DNA of 64,000 nt from Plesiomonas sp051652165 (GTDB lineage Bacteria; Pseudomonadota; Gammaproteobacteria; Enterobacterales; CAMTGL01), in NCBI RefSeq assembly GCF_051652165.1, contig NZ_JBOFTR010000003.1, positions 1 through 64,000 of the forward strand, read 5' to 3'. Numbering within the stretch: position 1 is the stretch's first letter; every line of letters begins with the position of its first letter. The notes under the pieces were generated by a model, which worked only from the letters and a program-made list of their open reading frames with translations, ran no database searches and was not told the origin of the DNA. The position numbers were made by a program, and so were the translations under genes. Below, one piece after another: positions 42,359 to 52,404 of this stretch.

Positions 42359-42694
42359 TTACAGAGACTTCATCGTGCCTTTTGGCAGAACGGCAGTCAC
42401 AAAGTCTTTCTTGATGGTGACTTCTGTCGTGTCATTTAACGCAATGGCTAAATAACCCGTTTCAGCATTCACCTTAGCAACACGACCAATTAGACCACCG
42501 TTGGTCAGCACTTCGTCACCTTTGCTGATAGAGTCCATCAGGTTTTTGTGCTCTTTAGTACGCTTGGCTTGCGGACGGTAAATCATGAAATAGAAAATCA
42601 GACCAAAAATAACCAGCATGAAAATCAATTGTAGGCTGCTTCCCTGTGCCGGCGCTCCGGCGGCCGCATAAGCGTCAGAAATGAACAAACTCAT
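42359..42694 (-). CDS. yajC: Sec translocon accessory protein YajC
   Basis: YajC associates with SecDF and YidC. The 111-residue protein has one N-terminal membrane helix (LQLIFMLVIFGLIFYFMIYRPQ, about 21-42) and a soluble domain with KGDEVLTNGGLIGRV. It lies 27 bp before secD and 55 bp after tgt. Confidence 0.96.
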   Translation of the reverse strand: MSLFISDAYAAAGAPAQGSSLQLIFMLVIFGLIFYFMIYRPQAKRTKEHKNLMDSISKGDEVLTNGGLIGRVAKVNAETGYLAIALNDTTEVTIKKDFVTAVLPKGTMKSL

Positions 42695-42749
42695 CGGTGA
42701 ATCTTCCTCATCTATATTATTGGTGATTTAAATTACACGTGTCTCAACG

Positions 42750-43877
42750 TTATTGCTGATTCAGTGGTGGAACAGGTTTTCCAATTCGGGTATAGAATGC
42801 TGTTACAAACTCAGCAAACGCCCCTTCTTCAATCGATTGGCGAATGCCAGCCATCAAACGCTGGTAATAACGCAGGTTATGGATGGTGTTTAAGCGAGCA
42901 CCCAGAATTTCGTTACAACGATCTAAATGGTACAAGTAAGCACGCGTATAATTGCGACATGTGTAGCAATCACACTCAGCATCTAAGGGCGCTAAGTCGT
43001 CACGATACTTGGCATTACGAATTTTTACTACGCCATCAGTAACAAATAAATGGCCATTTCGCGCATTTCGTGTCGGCATCACACAGTCAAACATATCGAT
43101 ACCACGACGTACGCCTTCGACCAAGTCTTCAGGCTTACCTACACCCATTAGATAGCGGGGTTTATCTTGCGGTAATTGTGGGCAGGTATGCTCCAAAATG
43201 CGGTGCATATCCTCTTTAGGTTCACCGACAGCTAATCCACCGACAGCATAGCCGTCAAAACCAATTTCGGTGAGCCCTTTCACTGAAATATCACGCAGAT
43301 CTTCATATACGCTACCTTGTACAATACCAAATAGGGCATTTTTATTCCCTAATTGATCAAAGTGTATACGGCAACGATCAGCCCAACGCAATGACATCTC
43401 CATTGAGCGTTTTGCATAGTCCCAATCTGCTGGATAAGGCGTGCATTCGTCAAAAATCATGACAATGTCAGAGCCTAAATCATACTGAATTTCCATTGAT
43501 TTTTCAGGGCTTAGAAAGATTTTGTCACCATTCACAGGGCTACGAAAGTGTACGCCCTCTTCGGTGATCTTACGTATATCGCCTAAACTGAAAACTTGAA
43601 ACCCCCCTGAGTCAGTCAGAATTGGGCCAGGCCATTTCATAAAGTCGTGCAGATCACCATGCTTACGCATAATATCTTGCCCAGGACGCAACCAAAGGTG
43701 AAAGGTATTACCAAGCAGGATTTGAGCACCTGTTTGTTCTACCTCTTCCGGAGTCATCCCTTTGACTGTGCCATAGGTCCCCACGGGCATAAATGCCGGG
43801 GTTTCAACAACGCCACGCTCAAAAACCAGTCGTCCACGGCGAGCATTGCCTTCAGTGCTAATCAGTTCGTACTTCAC
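42750..43877 (-). CDS. tgt: Queuine tRNA-ribosyltransferase (tRNA-guanine transglycosylase)
   Basis: Tgt swaps guanine 34 for preQ1 in tRNAs with GUN anticodons. The 375-residue protein has catalytic aspartates in LTDSGGFQVFSL (near 89) and GVRRGIDMFDCVMPTRNARNG (near 264). The zinc site is CDCYTCRNYTRAYLYHL with a later His. It is upstream of yajC and downstream of queA. Confidence 0.97.
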   Translation of the reverse strand: MKYELISTEGNARRGRLVFERGVVETPAFMPVGTYGTVKGMTPEEVEQTGAQILLGNTFHLWLRPGQDIMRKHGDLHDFMKWPGPILTDSGGFQVFSLGDIRKITEEGVHFRSPVNGDKIFLSPEKSMEIQYDLGSDIVMIFDECTPYPADWDYAKRSMEMSLRWADRCRIHFDQLGNKNALFGIVQGSVYEDLRDISVKGLTEIGFDGYAVGGLAVGEPKEDMHRILEHTCPQLPQDKPRYLMGVGKPEDLVEGVRRGIDMFDCVMPTRNARNGHLFVTDGVVKIRNAKYRDDLAPLDAECDCYTCRNYTRAYLYHLDRCNEILGARLNTIHNLRYYQRLMAGIRQSIEEGAFAEFVTAFYTRIGKPVPPLNQQ

Positions 43878-44025
43878 TTATCCTCCTGACATCAGAGAAA
43901 CAGTCTGATGTTGTCTTGCTATTATTGCGACACGACAGTGTGGTGTCGTAATTATACCGATAATCTGCATTTAACACGTCAGTTATTATGCTAACTGACG
44001 ATTCGTTGAGAATTGAATGACTTTT

Positions 44026-45072
44026 TTATGCTTGACGCGTGATAAACATCGCATCACCGTAGCTGAAAAAGCGATATTTATGCTCAACAGCCTGCTGATA
44101 GGCATACATCGTATGTTCATATCCGGCAAAGGCAGAAACCAGCATGATTAAGGTTGATTCTGGCAGATGAAAATTGGTAATCAACGCATCAACGACTTTA
44201 AATTTGATACCTGGATAGATAAAAATATCGGTATCTTGCTGGAATGGTGCAATGAGTCGATCATCTCCAGCAGCTTTTGCTGCACTTTCAAGTGATCGAA
44301 CAGATGTTGTCCCAACGGCGATAACCCGATTACCACGGGCTTTACAGGCTAAAACCGCATCAACAACATCTTGTGAGACATCGGCATACTCTGAGTGCAT
44401 GTGATGTTCTTCAAGCGTATCTACCCGCACCGGCTGAAAAGTGCCTGCGCCTACATGCAGGGTAACAAATGCCAGTTCAACATCTTTGGCTTTCAGTTTT
44501 TCAAGCATGGCATCATCAAAATGCAGCCCCGCAGTGGGCGCAGCCACAGCACCTGGGGTGGTGTTATACACTGTTTGATAACGCTCTTTATCGCTCTCTT
44601 CATCGGGGCGATCTATGTAAGGCGGCAGTGGCATATGGCCGATTGCATCGAGTATGCTAAATACGCTGCGCGGATCATCAAAACGGATCTCAAATAGTGC
44701 ATCGTGCCGTGCCAGCATTGTTGCATGTACACTTTCATCATCCCCTAACAGCAACTCTGTGTTAGGTTTTGGGGATTTAGATGAGCGCACATGTGCCAAA
44801 ATACGTTGGTTATCGAGCACACGTTCAACTAATACTTCAATTTTGCCACCTGAGGCTTTGCGACCAAACATACGGGCAGGGATCACGCGTGTATTATTAA
44901 ATACGACCAGATCACCGGCTTGAATATGATTCAGTACGTCAGAGAACATACCGTGTGTTAATGCGCCTGTTGTACCATTAAGTGACAACAAACGGCTTGC
45001 TGTACGCTCAGGTTGCGGATACCGCGCAATCAGCTCTTCAGGCAGAGAAAATGAAAAATCAGCTACACGCAT
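44026..45072 (-). CDS. queA: S-adenosylmethionine:tRNA ribosyltransferase-isomerase
   Basis: QueA converts preQ1 to epoxyqueuosine on tRNA using the ribosyl part of SAM. Start ATG 45072 (348 residues, MRVADFSFSLPEELIARYP) matches E. coli; ATG 45078 is also in frame. Conserved blocks include FNNTRVIPARMFGRKASGGKIEVLVER, VAAPTAGLHFD and LPESTLIMLVSAFAGYEHTM. First gene of queA-tgt-yajC-secDF. Confidence 0.97.
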   Translation of the reverse strand: MRVADFSFSLPEELIARYPQPERTASRLLSLNGTTGALTHGMFSDVLNHIQAGDLVVFNNTRVIPARMFGRKASGGKIEVLVERVLDNQRILAHVRSSKSPKPNTELLLGDDESVHATMLARHDALFEIRFDDPRSVFSILDAIGHMPLPPYIDRPDEESDKERYQTVYNTTPGAVAAPTAGLHFDDAMLEKLKAKDVELAFVTLHVGAGTFQPVRVDTLEEHHMHSEYADVSQDVVDAVLACKARGNRVIAVGTTSVRSLESAAKAAGDDRLIAPFQQDTDIFIYPGIKFKVVDALITNFHLPESTLIMLVSAFAGYEHTMYAYQQAVEHKYRFFSYGDAMFITRQA

Positions 45073-45227
45073 GACCAATACCGATAAATAAATAGGTAAG
45101 TAGTCTAGAGCTGCCTGCCCGTGTCTTCAAGTTGTTATCTGGGGTTTCTTCTGAAATTGCCACACTTTTAATGGCTATGTGATACGGTAACATGGCGACA
45201 TTTCCGCAAAATATGCGCATGTTGATG

Positions 45228-46109
45228 CTACGGAATACGAACTGTGGCTTGCAGTATAATCTCAACAGGCCCTGGGTTTATCGCTGTAAAACGTAATTTA
45301 TCAGCTGTGCTGGTGTTTGTTTCTGTGACAGTTGTTGGTAACGGTACTCCTGAGCTTGCGCCATTTTTGTGCAATGTTAAATTTGCTGCATTGTTTGCGC
45401 TGATAAGGGTATACGATATTTCTCGTGCAATATCTGTAAGACACTCACTTTTTTGCGTTAGTGTAGCATCAGTTAGCTCTCCGACTGTTAAGCTACCTAA
45501 CTCAATCAGGCTTGAGAGATTACTGTACCAACAAGCGTTATCACGCTTTAACGACAGCCTTGCTTCTACAGGTATTCGAGTACCGGTAATATTATTATCT
45601 ATTCGGTATGAAAACTGACCATCATACGCTGCTTGCCCTGCACCAATAACGTTACGTGTAAATACAGAAGGGCTTACCGTAATATCTTGCCCTCTATAGG
45701 TATAGGCAATATTGACTGTTTGTGTACTTTGATCGGGAACATCTACTGTACCACTGCGTGATGAACAGTGCTCATGTAAAACTGTTGTACTTACTCCGGT
45801 TAATGCCTTACATCCTGAATAAACAGTATATATTGATCTAGGTGAGCTTTGATTTGATGTTCCACTCCAATGGTGTGTACTTGGATTTGGCATAATGGCC
45901 AATGAAATAGTCACATTTGAATTGGTATCCATTGGATTATAAGAGCTGGTATCTAAGGTAATGGTATTTATTGCATACATTTGCTCAGGATCATCGTATT
46001 CATATATAGCGTGAATACCATTTTGTGAGGCTGTTTTTGTGACTGCATATGTTGGCGTAGTATAGATAATAAACAAACACAAAAAAAACGTGCATTTAAT
46101 ACCGTACAT
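45228..46109 (-). CDS. Putative fimbrial tip adhesin or minor subunit
   Basis: Last gene of a chaperone-usher cluster. I use ATG 46109 (293 residues) with GGTGA at good spacing; a GTG three codons upstream is possible. A signal peptide ends near PTYA. The C-terminal ~120 residues (LIELGSLTVGELTDATLTQKSECLTDIAREISYTL and a final ...ILQATVRIP strand) resemble a fimbrial pilin domain; the N-terminal ~150 residues are unassigned and may be the receptor-binding part. Length and position suit a two-domain adhesin. Receptor unknown. Confidence 0.68.
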   Translation of the reverse strand: MYGIKCTFFLCLFIIYTTPTYAVTKTASQNGIHAIYEYDDPEQMYAINTITLDTSSYNPMDTNSNVTISLAIMPNPSTHHWSGTSNQSSPRSIYTVYSGCKALTGVSTTVLHEHCSSRSGTVDVPDQSTQTVNIAYTYRGQDITVSPSVFTRNVIGAGQAAYDGQFSYRIDNNITGTRIPVEARLSLKRDNACWYSNLSSLIELGSLTVGELTDATLTQKSECLTDIAREISYTLISANNAANLTLHKNGASSGVPLPTTVTETNTSTADKLRFTAINPGPVEIILQATVRIP

Positions 46110-46178
46110 TAATATCACCGCTGGGTTATTTTATTGATATCTAAAGTGAATATTCAAGCTATGAAAGAGGTATTTGCT

Positions 46179-46703
46179 TTACTCATAGGCTATTTTAATT
46201 GTTGCTACTGCAGTAAATATTCCAGGCGTCACGGCTATACGCCCACTCTCTATTAATAAAGAGGTGAATGAAAATTGTGTGCCAGTAAACTCATCACTAT
46301 TTAAATCAACCGCGATATTTAATGGTAATGCATGACTTGCATCAACATAGTGACCTTTATATAAAGCAATACCGAGCCCCTCACTCTCTTTTGTAGTGCT
46401 GAGTATATTTGCGTTACCAAACTCAGGGCTAATAACACCAGAAAAAGTAACCTTTGGTGTACCGGTATGATAAGCACACTCAACTGGAACCACGGTGATT
46501 ACTTTATACAGACCATCACGAATACTTTCAGTATTAACGTTACCAAACTCTACATTAATATCACTATTGTTATTAATAATACAAGCTGGAGCAAATGCCA
46601 CCCCGGTAATAGTATACGTCATCATGCTATTTACAGCCAAAGTTAGTGGGTGATACAATAGCGCGTTAATAAATATAAATGTGATAACTATTCTACATTT
46701 CAC
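46179..46703 (-). CDS. Minor fimbrial subunit
   Basis: This 174-residue pilin-like protein starts at GTG 46703, 6 bp after a strong GAGGGG ribosome-binding site. It has a signal peptide (FIFINALLYHPLTLA) and an N-terminal strand for donor-strand exchange. Two cysteines (PACIINN and VECAYH) are spaced as in fimbrial subunits, and the C-terminal strand is GIFTAVATIKIAYE. It lies between chaperone and adhesin genes, as expected for an adaptor or minor pilin. Confidence 0.78.
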   Translation of the reverse strand: MKCRIVITFIFINALLYHPLTLAVNSMMTYTITGVAFAPACIINNNSDINVEFGNVNTESIRDGLYKVITVVPVECAYHTGTPKVTFSGVISPEFGNANILSTTKESEGLGIALYKGHYVDASHALPLNIAVDLNSDEFTGTQFSFTSLLIESGRIAVTPGIFTAVATIKIAYE

Positions 46704-46768
46704 TTATCACCCCTCGACCCAATCAATACGTATCTTCTGTTGAGTTTTTTATTTATAGCAATGGAGTT

Positions 46769-47515
46769 TTACTTTTTATCTTGCACTTGGCACGTTTGTT
46801 TTTCACATGAAAAAGTCAATTCAACCTCACCACCATGATCATTAATGTATGATAGCGTCGGTGTTCCATTCAGTAATAGATGGCCAATTGGGTGCTCACT
46901 AAATGGTGAGATCATCACTGTTTTAAATACATTATTAACTGCTAATCGCTTATCTGAACGGGCATCAGTAAGGGTAATATAATAAGGTGTTGGATTAATG
47001 ACTTTTGCGCCGACCTCTTCTTGTTTTAATACTATTTCATGTTGCCACGGTTTATCATTTCGCGATACAACAAGAGAAGCAGGACGATAAAAAAGTTTTA
47101 TTTTTGTTTGCAATGCTATTTGTAAAACATTCTCTTTTTTTGTTTTAGGTGGGATCTCTCTGACATTAAGATAAAAAACGCTCTCTCTATCTTGAGGTAA
47201 TAACGATAAACCTGGTAGTGCTTGAAACTTTATTTGGCTTTTGCTCTTTGCTTCAATCCTTTGCAGTGGGGGAAGCACAATGATACGATCTGTCGATTTA
47301 TTCCCTTTCTCATCTTCGATCCAACTTTGAGCTAAGTAAGGCTGTTTCTCATTATTGTTTTGAAGTGTCATCCCCATTGTTGAATCTTTCCCGTTAAAAA
47401 TAACTCTTGTGCGGTCAACGGATATTGTTGCATTGGTGGTAGGTGCAGTTAAAATAATAATTAAAGCCACACCCATATAAAGGTAATCTACACCACGTGG
47501 AGTCATTGTTATCAT
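46769..47515 (-). CDS. Periplasmic fimbrial chaperone
   Basis: PapD-type chaperone that holds pilins folded in the periplasm before the usher. The 248-residue protein has a signal peptide ending near TTNA, then two Ig-like domains. The subunit-binding G1 strand precedes the signature YLNVREIPPKTKKENVLQIALQTKIKLFYRP (about 121-151). The start is either ATG 47515 or ATG 47506. The neighbours are the usher upstream and the minor pilin downstream. Confidence 0.9.
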   Translation of the reverse strand: MITMTPRGVDYLYMGVALIIILTAPTTNATISVDRTRVIFNGKDSTMGMTLQNNNEKQPYLAQSWIEDEKGNKSTDRIIVLPPLQRIEAKSKSQIKFQALPGLSLLPQDRESVFYLNVREIPPKTKKENVLQIALQTKIKLFYRPASLVVSRNDKPWQHEIVLKQEEVGAKVINPTPYYITLTDARSDKRLAVNNVFKTVMISPFSEHPIGHLLLNGTPTLSYINDHGGEVELTFSCEKQTCQVQDKK

Positions 47516-47565
47516 CTCATTATTAATAATAGGCTTGACATCATCGATATTTTATAAAATATGAG

Positions 47566-50028
47566 TTATTTACAAAGTAACAACAAAACTTGCTGATTAT
47601 CCTTTTTAAAAGTATCAGGTAATTTTATTTGGCACTGTGGTTTTCCATTCCATGAAACCGAAAGGATTTGTGCTGGTTTTAATCCACTCAAGTAAGTCAT
47701 ACCATCATCACCAACAATACCAACTTGGTGTAATTCGCTGTTAGTCACCTCTGCACCAAGTGGCGGTGTACTGTGATCTCTTTTTTTAATGGTTGCCATT
47801 ATTTTTTCACCGGATACAACTGGGAAAGTACGATAACCTATTGCCCCTTCAGTTAAGGAAGCGTGCACAACAGACTGTATAACTTCAACATCATCTGCTA
47901 ATTTATTGATATTCACCGTATAACTGTTTCGATTAAAACTGTTAATATCATTGACTACAGCTTTACCAAATAGATTTGTATGAGTATCAGCCCCTAACGT
48001 ATTAATGGGTATATTAGAAATGCGGTTTGTATCAATTAAAAGTCGAGTGCTTCCTATTTGGTTCATTCGATGCAGAGCACCTCCCTCTGTTGTTAATGTC
48101 ACTCCTCCACGTAAATTCATACTCACTGCATTATAGTCACCTGCAGCTTGACTTGCGTTAATATTCAAATCAAACACACTACCTTGATAAATAAATGATC
48201 CTGATGATGTAATTTCCCCTCCATGACTTTTTACACCAGTACTCAAGTGATAACTACTGCGATCATTTATCTTATCGTAATAACCTATGCTCTGTATCCC
48301 ACCTTGTGATATATCACTCGATAGTGTGATCGACCCATTATCTCTAAACGGAATAGACAAGGATAAGTACATACCATTATCATCAATATTATCTTCATAC
48401 TCTGTCGTAAAGGCTGAGATATTTACACTTACATGGCGAAAATTCCCTAACTCCATCATTTTAGACGCAGTAATATTATAACGGCTGTCACTTTTTTGAT
48501 TCCAATAGGTTGAGCGACTATATGAAATGTATGTACTCAAATCTATATCTTCAAACGTTTTACTTAATGAGAGGTTATACATCTCTTTGTTTTGTTTTTG
48601 TTGTATATCCTCACGATATTTAGCGTCTAAATAGTCAGACATACTCATAAAATCTTGGTCAGAAAATCGATAGCCTGCAAATGATATTTGACTATTATAT
48701 TCATCAAACCGTTTAGCATAACTCAGCCGATAAGATAAACCGTGTAATTTCTTTTCCTCAGGCTGACTCCAAGAAGCACTCATATCTGCAGATATTGCAC
48801 CAAATGCCAACAAATCACGCCCAAGACCTAATGAAGTTGCTTGGTAGTGTTCAGAGGCAATAATACCACCATAAAGTGACCAACCATTCGTGACTCCCCA
48901 AGAAAATTCACTGTTTGCAAAGGGCTCACCTTGTTGGTTATTTTCCCATTGAGATGTTTTTCCCATTGCCAATTTATACCTCACTTGTCCTGGCCGAGTT
49001 AAATATGGGATTTTCGCTGTATCTACTTGGAATTGTTGAATACTGCCATCTTGCTCTTCGACTCTAATATCAAGTGTACCTGATACTGCGCTATTTATAT
49101 CTTGGATTCGAAATACACCAGGAGATACTTGCGTATCATAAATAACTCTTCCTTGTTGTGTAATAATGACTCTCGCATTTGTTTTTGCCACCCCCGAAAT
49201 TTCAGGTGAATATCCACGTAAATGAGGTGCGACCATACTTTCATCAGACGCAAGACTTGCGCCAATAAAACGAAATGCATCAAACAAGGTCGAGTTAAGA
49301 TAACTTTCACCCAAAGTAAGTTTTGATTTTATGCCTCGAAGAGCACGGTAAGCATAAATGCGACTCCAGTTCATACTATTATCAATATCAGTCGCGTGTG
49401 AATATGCTTGCCAATCTGCTCTAAACCGCCAAGGCCCTAAATTAAAACCGGCAGTTCCATTTCCATTAACGCTTTCACTGTTATCTTCTCTTCTTTTGTG
49501 AAGAGCTTGTGCAGTAATATTATAGTCAAGTAATATACCGGGTATACCATCATCCCAACGTGCGGTGGGTTCCCATACTGCAGAGGAATACTCAAGCTCA
49601 CCATAGGGAATAGCGATATTCAATGTTGCACTGGCTAAATCAACATTCACATTTAACCCTGGTAGGCTTGCCAGATTTAAACAAAGGCTATGAGTATCCC
49701 ATTGAATATCGCTCATCGCTTTTTGTGTTAAGCCAAATTTATTCACCATATTAGATGTAATACAAGGTAACGCAGAATGCTTAGTATTCTCATCTTGCTT
49801 AAAGTTAACACTAAAATAACCCACTTCTTGTTTATTCACATTTAATGTTAAAATATAATCCCCTGCAACAATATCACCAGAGTGAGAAAAGCGACTCAGG
49901 TCAATATTTTTTTGTTCTTCTTTACTTAGAACATTTGAATTAAATTCAACTTCCTCTGCACACACAACCTTCAATAAAACCATCGGTACAAGTAAAATAA
50001 TTGCGCGACTTTTTTTTATAATAATCAT
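47566..50028 (-). CDS. Outer-membrane fimbrial usher
   Basis: FimD/PapC-type usher that assembles and secretes the fimbria. Start ATG 50028 (820 residues) has AAGG at good spacing; a GTG at 50043 is in frame. After the signal peptide (ending VVCA) come the N-terminal chaperone-binding domain (about 30-150), the 24-strand barrel with plug (ISGVAKTNARVIITQQGRVIYDTQVSPGVFRIQDI near 280-315), and the C-terminal domains with PLGAEV and the terminal Cys pair. Full length for the family. Confidence 0.93.
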   Translation of the reverse strand: MIIIKKSRAIILLVPMVLLKVVCAEEVEFNSNVLSKEEQKNIDLSRFSHSGDIVAGDYILTLNVNKQEVGYFSVNFKQDENTKHSALPCITSNMVNKFGLTQKAMSDIQWDTHSLCLNLASLPGLNVNVDLASATLNIAIPYGELEYSSAVWEPTARWDDGIPGILLDYNITAQALHKRREDNSESVNGNGTAGFNLGPWRFRADWQAYSHATDIDNSMNWSRIYAYRALRGIKSKLTLGESYLNSTLFDAFRFIGASLASDESMVAPHLRGYSPEISGVAKTNARVIITQQGRVIYDTQVSPGVFRIQDINSAVSGTLDIRVEEQDGSIQQFQVDTAKIPYLTRPGQVRYKLAMGKTSQWENNQQGEPFANSEFSWGVTNGWSLYGGIIASEHYQATSLGLGRDLLAFGAISADMSASWSQPEEKKLHGLSYRLSYAKRFDEYNSQISFAGYRFSDQDFMSMSDYLDAKYREDIQQKQNKEMYNLSLSKTFEDIDLSTYISYSRSTYWNQKSDSRYNITASKMMELGNFRHVSVNISAFTTEYEDNIDDNGMYLSLSIPFRDNGSITLSSDISQGGIQSIGYYDKINDRSSYHLSTGVKSHGGEITSSGSFIYQGSVFDLNINASQAAGDYNAVSMNLRGGVTLTTEGGALHRMNQIGSTRLLIDTNRISNIPINTLGADTHTNLFGKAVVNDINSFNRNSYTVNINKLADDVEVIQSVVHASLTEGAIGYRTFPVVSGEKIMATIKKRDHSTPPLGAEVTNSELHQVGIVGDDGMTYLSGLKPAQILSVSWNGKPQCQIKLPDTFKKDNQQVLLLLCK

Positions 50029-50174
50029 ATTAACCTTTAACACTTCAGTTAATAGCTTGCTATAAATGATGTAAAATTAATCGATAAATTGTGCGAACAT
50101 TCAAAAGAAATAGATCATCTTATAAGCAGTAAGAACGATACCGAGCTCTTACTGCTTACCTTCTGCACTAATTG

Positions 50175-50687
50175 TCATGAATAAGTAATAATAAAGGTAG
50201 CAGTAGCACTAATTAAACCGGGAGTCACATTAACCTGATCTTTTAAGTATTGTGCTTTAAATAAAAGCTCATTACTCCCCGTGACTAATGCTGTACTCTG
50301 CGATAATGTGCCTAAATCAATTTGATTCCCCACATTATCACTAATTTTAATTGCACCACCGGCTGTATCACCATTTGCAAGCCACGCTGGGGTTGTGCTT
50401 GCAGTTCCATTAAATGTAACCGCTGCATTTTTTAATGTAGTAACATCACAGGCTGTTAATTTAATAGAGAATGGTACTTCATTTGAGACACCCGCGTTAA
50501 CATCCTCTGCATTATATGTTCCCATTGGAACAGTCAGTGTTTGGCTGACAGGATCAACAGAGCACGGCGCTGCAACAACGGTTCCTGTAAACGTAATTGT
50601 GCCTAATCCACCTGCAGCCATTGTTGTAAATGAAGAAACAGATAGCGTTGTTGTAACGATCAAAGAAGCTAATGATAGCTTATGCAT
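50175..50687 (-). CDS. Major fimbrial subunit
   Basis: The 170-residue type 1-like pilin begins with a signal peptide (ending TTMAAG) and TITFTGTVVAAPCSVDP at the start of the mature protein. The disulfide cysteines are in APCSVD and TACDVT. It ends with the strand GLISATATFIITYS. A strong AAGG-rich ribosome-binding site precedes it. First and presumably most abundant product of the cluster; 132 bp separate it from the usher gene, room for a stem or weak terminator. Confidence 0.9.
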   Translation of the reverse strand: MHKLSLASLIVTTTLSVSSFTTMAAGGLGTITFTGTVVAAPCSVDPVSQTLTVPMGTYNAEDVNAGVSNEVPFSIKLTACDVTTLKNAAVTFNGTASTTPAWLANGDTAGGAIKISDNVGNQIDLGTLSQSTALVTGSNELLFKAQYLKDQVNVTPGLISATATFIITYS

Positions 50688-51019
50688 ATTAGTACCTTAC
50701 CTTTTAAAAGGTGATTTTTAAAATTGTATTTGCACTGCTGAGATTGCGGAAAAAAAAGATACCAAGCAAAAAAACACAAAGCTAATGAAAAGATATATCC
50801 AAACCATGAAAAAAAATGAAAAACACAATTTCAAACGAAATAAAAAAGGATTAGCAATAATAATCAACACGTTAATTTCAACACGGAATATAGCGTTTAA
50901 AATAAAAGGCGGACATCGTTTCCGATGCCCGCCTTTTATTTTATTAACTCGCAAGTATTAATGCTGTATTAAGTAAAATTACAACTTAATATTTAACAGC
51001 GAGGATAACGGAAATCACA
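50688..51019. other. Promoter region of the fimbrial cluster and end of aceA
   Basis: About 330 bp, very AT-rich on the fimbrial side. It holds the aceA terminator (50902-50943) and must hold the fimbrial promoter (minus strand). I see no invertible repeat of the fimS type. Confidence 0.55.
50902..50943 (-). terminator. Intrinsic terminator of aceBA
   Basis: AAAAGGCGG-CATCG pairs with CGATG-CCGCCTTTT with one mismatch and T/A-rich flanks, 77 bp beyond the aceA stop. Confidence 0.8.
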
Positions 51020-52330
51020 TTAAAACTGATCTTCTTCTGTTGACCCTGTTAACGCTGTTACCGATGATGCACCGCCCTGAATCACATTCGTGACTTTATC
51101 AAAATAACCGGTACCAACTTCTTGCTGATGCGCGACAAAGGTATAACCTTTCTCTGCGGCAGCAAATTCAGGTTGTTGTACTTTTTCAACGTAATGTTTC
51201 ATTCCCTCACCCTGTGCATAAGAGTGAGCCAATTCAAACATGTTGAACCACATGCTATGAATACCGGCTAAGGTAATAAATTGGTATTTATAGCCCATGT
51301 CTGACAATGCCTGTTGGAAGCGAGCAATCGTCGCGTCATCAAGGTTTTTCTTCCAATTAAAAGAAGGGGAACAGTTATAGGCAAGTAACTTACCAGGGAA
51401 TTTGGCATGAACCGCCTCTGCAAATTGACGAGCTTGCTCAAGATCGGGTTTAGAGGTTTCACACCACACCATATCAGCGTACGGACAGTAAGCCAGAGCA
51501 CGGCTAATAGCCTGATCAATACCGGCACGTGTGCGGTAAAAACCTTCACTGGTCCGCTCGCCGGTCACAAAATCAGCATCGTACGGATCACAATCTGATG
51601 TCAGCAAATCAGCAGCATCGGCATCAGTACGCGCAACCAGCACGGTCGGCACACCGCATGTATCTGCAGCTAAACGCGCGGCCACCAGCTTTTGTATTGC
51701 TTCTTGCGTTGGGACTAGCACTTTTCCGCCCATATGCCCGCATTTTTTGACTGACGCTAACTGGTCTTCAAAATGCACCGCACCCGCACCCGCCTCAATC
51801 ATTGATTTCATCAATTCAAACGCATTGAGTACCCCGCCAAATCCGGCTTCAGCATCGGCAACTACTGGCAGAAAATAGTCAATAAAACCTTCATCTTGTG
51901 GCCCGATACCATTGGCCCACTGAATTTGATCAGCACGTAAAAAAGCATTGTTAATTTTCTCAACCACCGCCGGCACTGAGTTGGCTGGATAGAGTGATTG
52001 ATCAGGATACATAGATGATGCCAAGTTAGCGTCGGCTGCCACCTGCCAACCCGACAGATAGACCGCTTCGATACCCGCTTTTGCCTGTTGCACCGCTTGT
52101 CCGCCAGTCAGTGCGCCAAGGCTGTTTACATAACCTTTTTTGGCTTCACCGTTAATCAGACGCCACAGTTTATCTGCACCGCGCTGTGCCAGTGAGTGTT
52201 CAGGCACAAAAGAGCCACGCAGACGCACAACTTCAGCCGCAGTATAAGGACGACGCACTCCCTGCCAACGAGGATTCTCTTTCCACTCTTTCTCTAACGC
52301 AGCAATTTGTTGTTCACGTGTCATGCCCAT
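51020..52330 (-). CDS. aceA: Isocitrate lyase
   Basis: AceA splits isocitrate to glyoxylate and succinate, opening the glyoxylate bypass for growth on acetate and fatty acids. The 436-residue protein has the active-site motif KKCGHMGGKVL with catalytic Cys near 195, plus FEDQLASV and NCSPSFNW. It follows aceB by 74 bp. aceK, the third gene in E. coli, is not present. Confidence 0.97.
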   Translation of the reverse strand: MGMTREQQIAALEKEWKENPRWQGVRRPYTAAEVVRLRGSFVPEHSLAQRGADKLWRLINGEAKKGYVNSLGALTGGQAVQQAKAGIEAVYLSGWQVAADANLASSMYPDQSLYPANSVPAVVEKINNAFLRADQIQWANGIGPQDEGFIDYFLPVVADAEAGFGGVLNAFELMKSMIEAGAGAVHFEDQLASVKKCGHMGGKVLVPTQEAIQKLVAARLAADTCGVPTVLVARTDADAADLLTSDCDPYDADFVTGERTSEGFYRTRAGIDQAISRALAYCPYADMVWCETSKPDLEQARQFAEAVHAKFPGKLLAYNCSPSFNWKKNLDDATIARFQQALSDMGYKYQFITLAGIHSMWFNMFELAHSYAQGEGMKHYVEKVQQPEFAAAEKGYTFVAHQQEVGTGYFDKVTNVIQGGASSVTALTGSTEEDQF

Positions 52331-52404
52331 CGTAAAACTCCCTCTTCTTTCGCCTTTATCGGAACGGTTATTGCCTCATTGATGTATGGGCAATACTGCG
52401 GTGT

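Noticed and set aside
50688..50902. Invertible fimbrial promoter
   Set aside because: No inverted repeat pair of suitable length and no recombinase gene next to the cluster.
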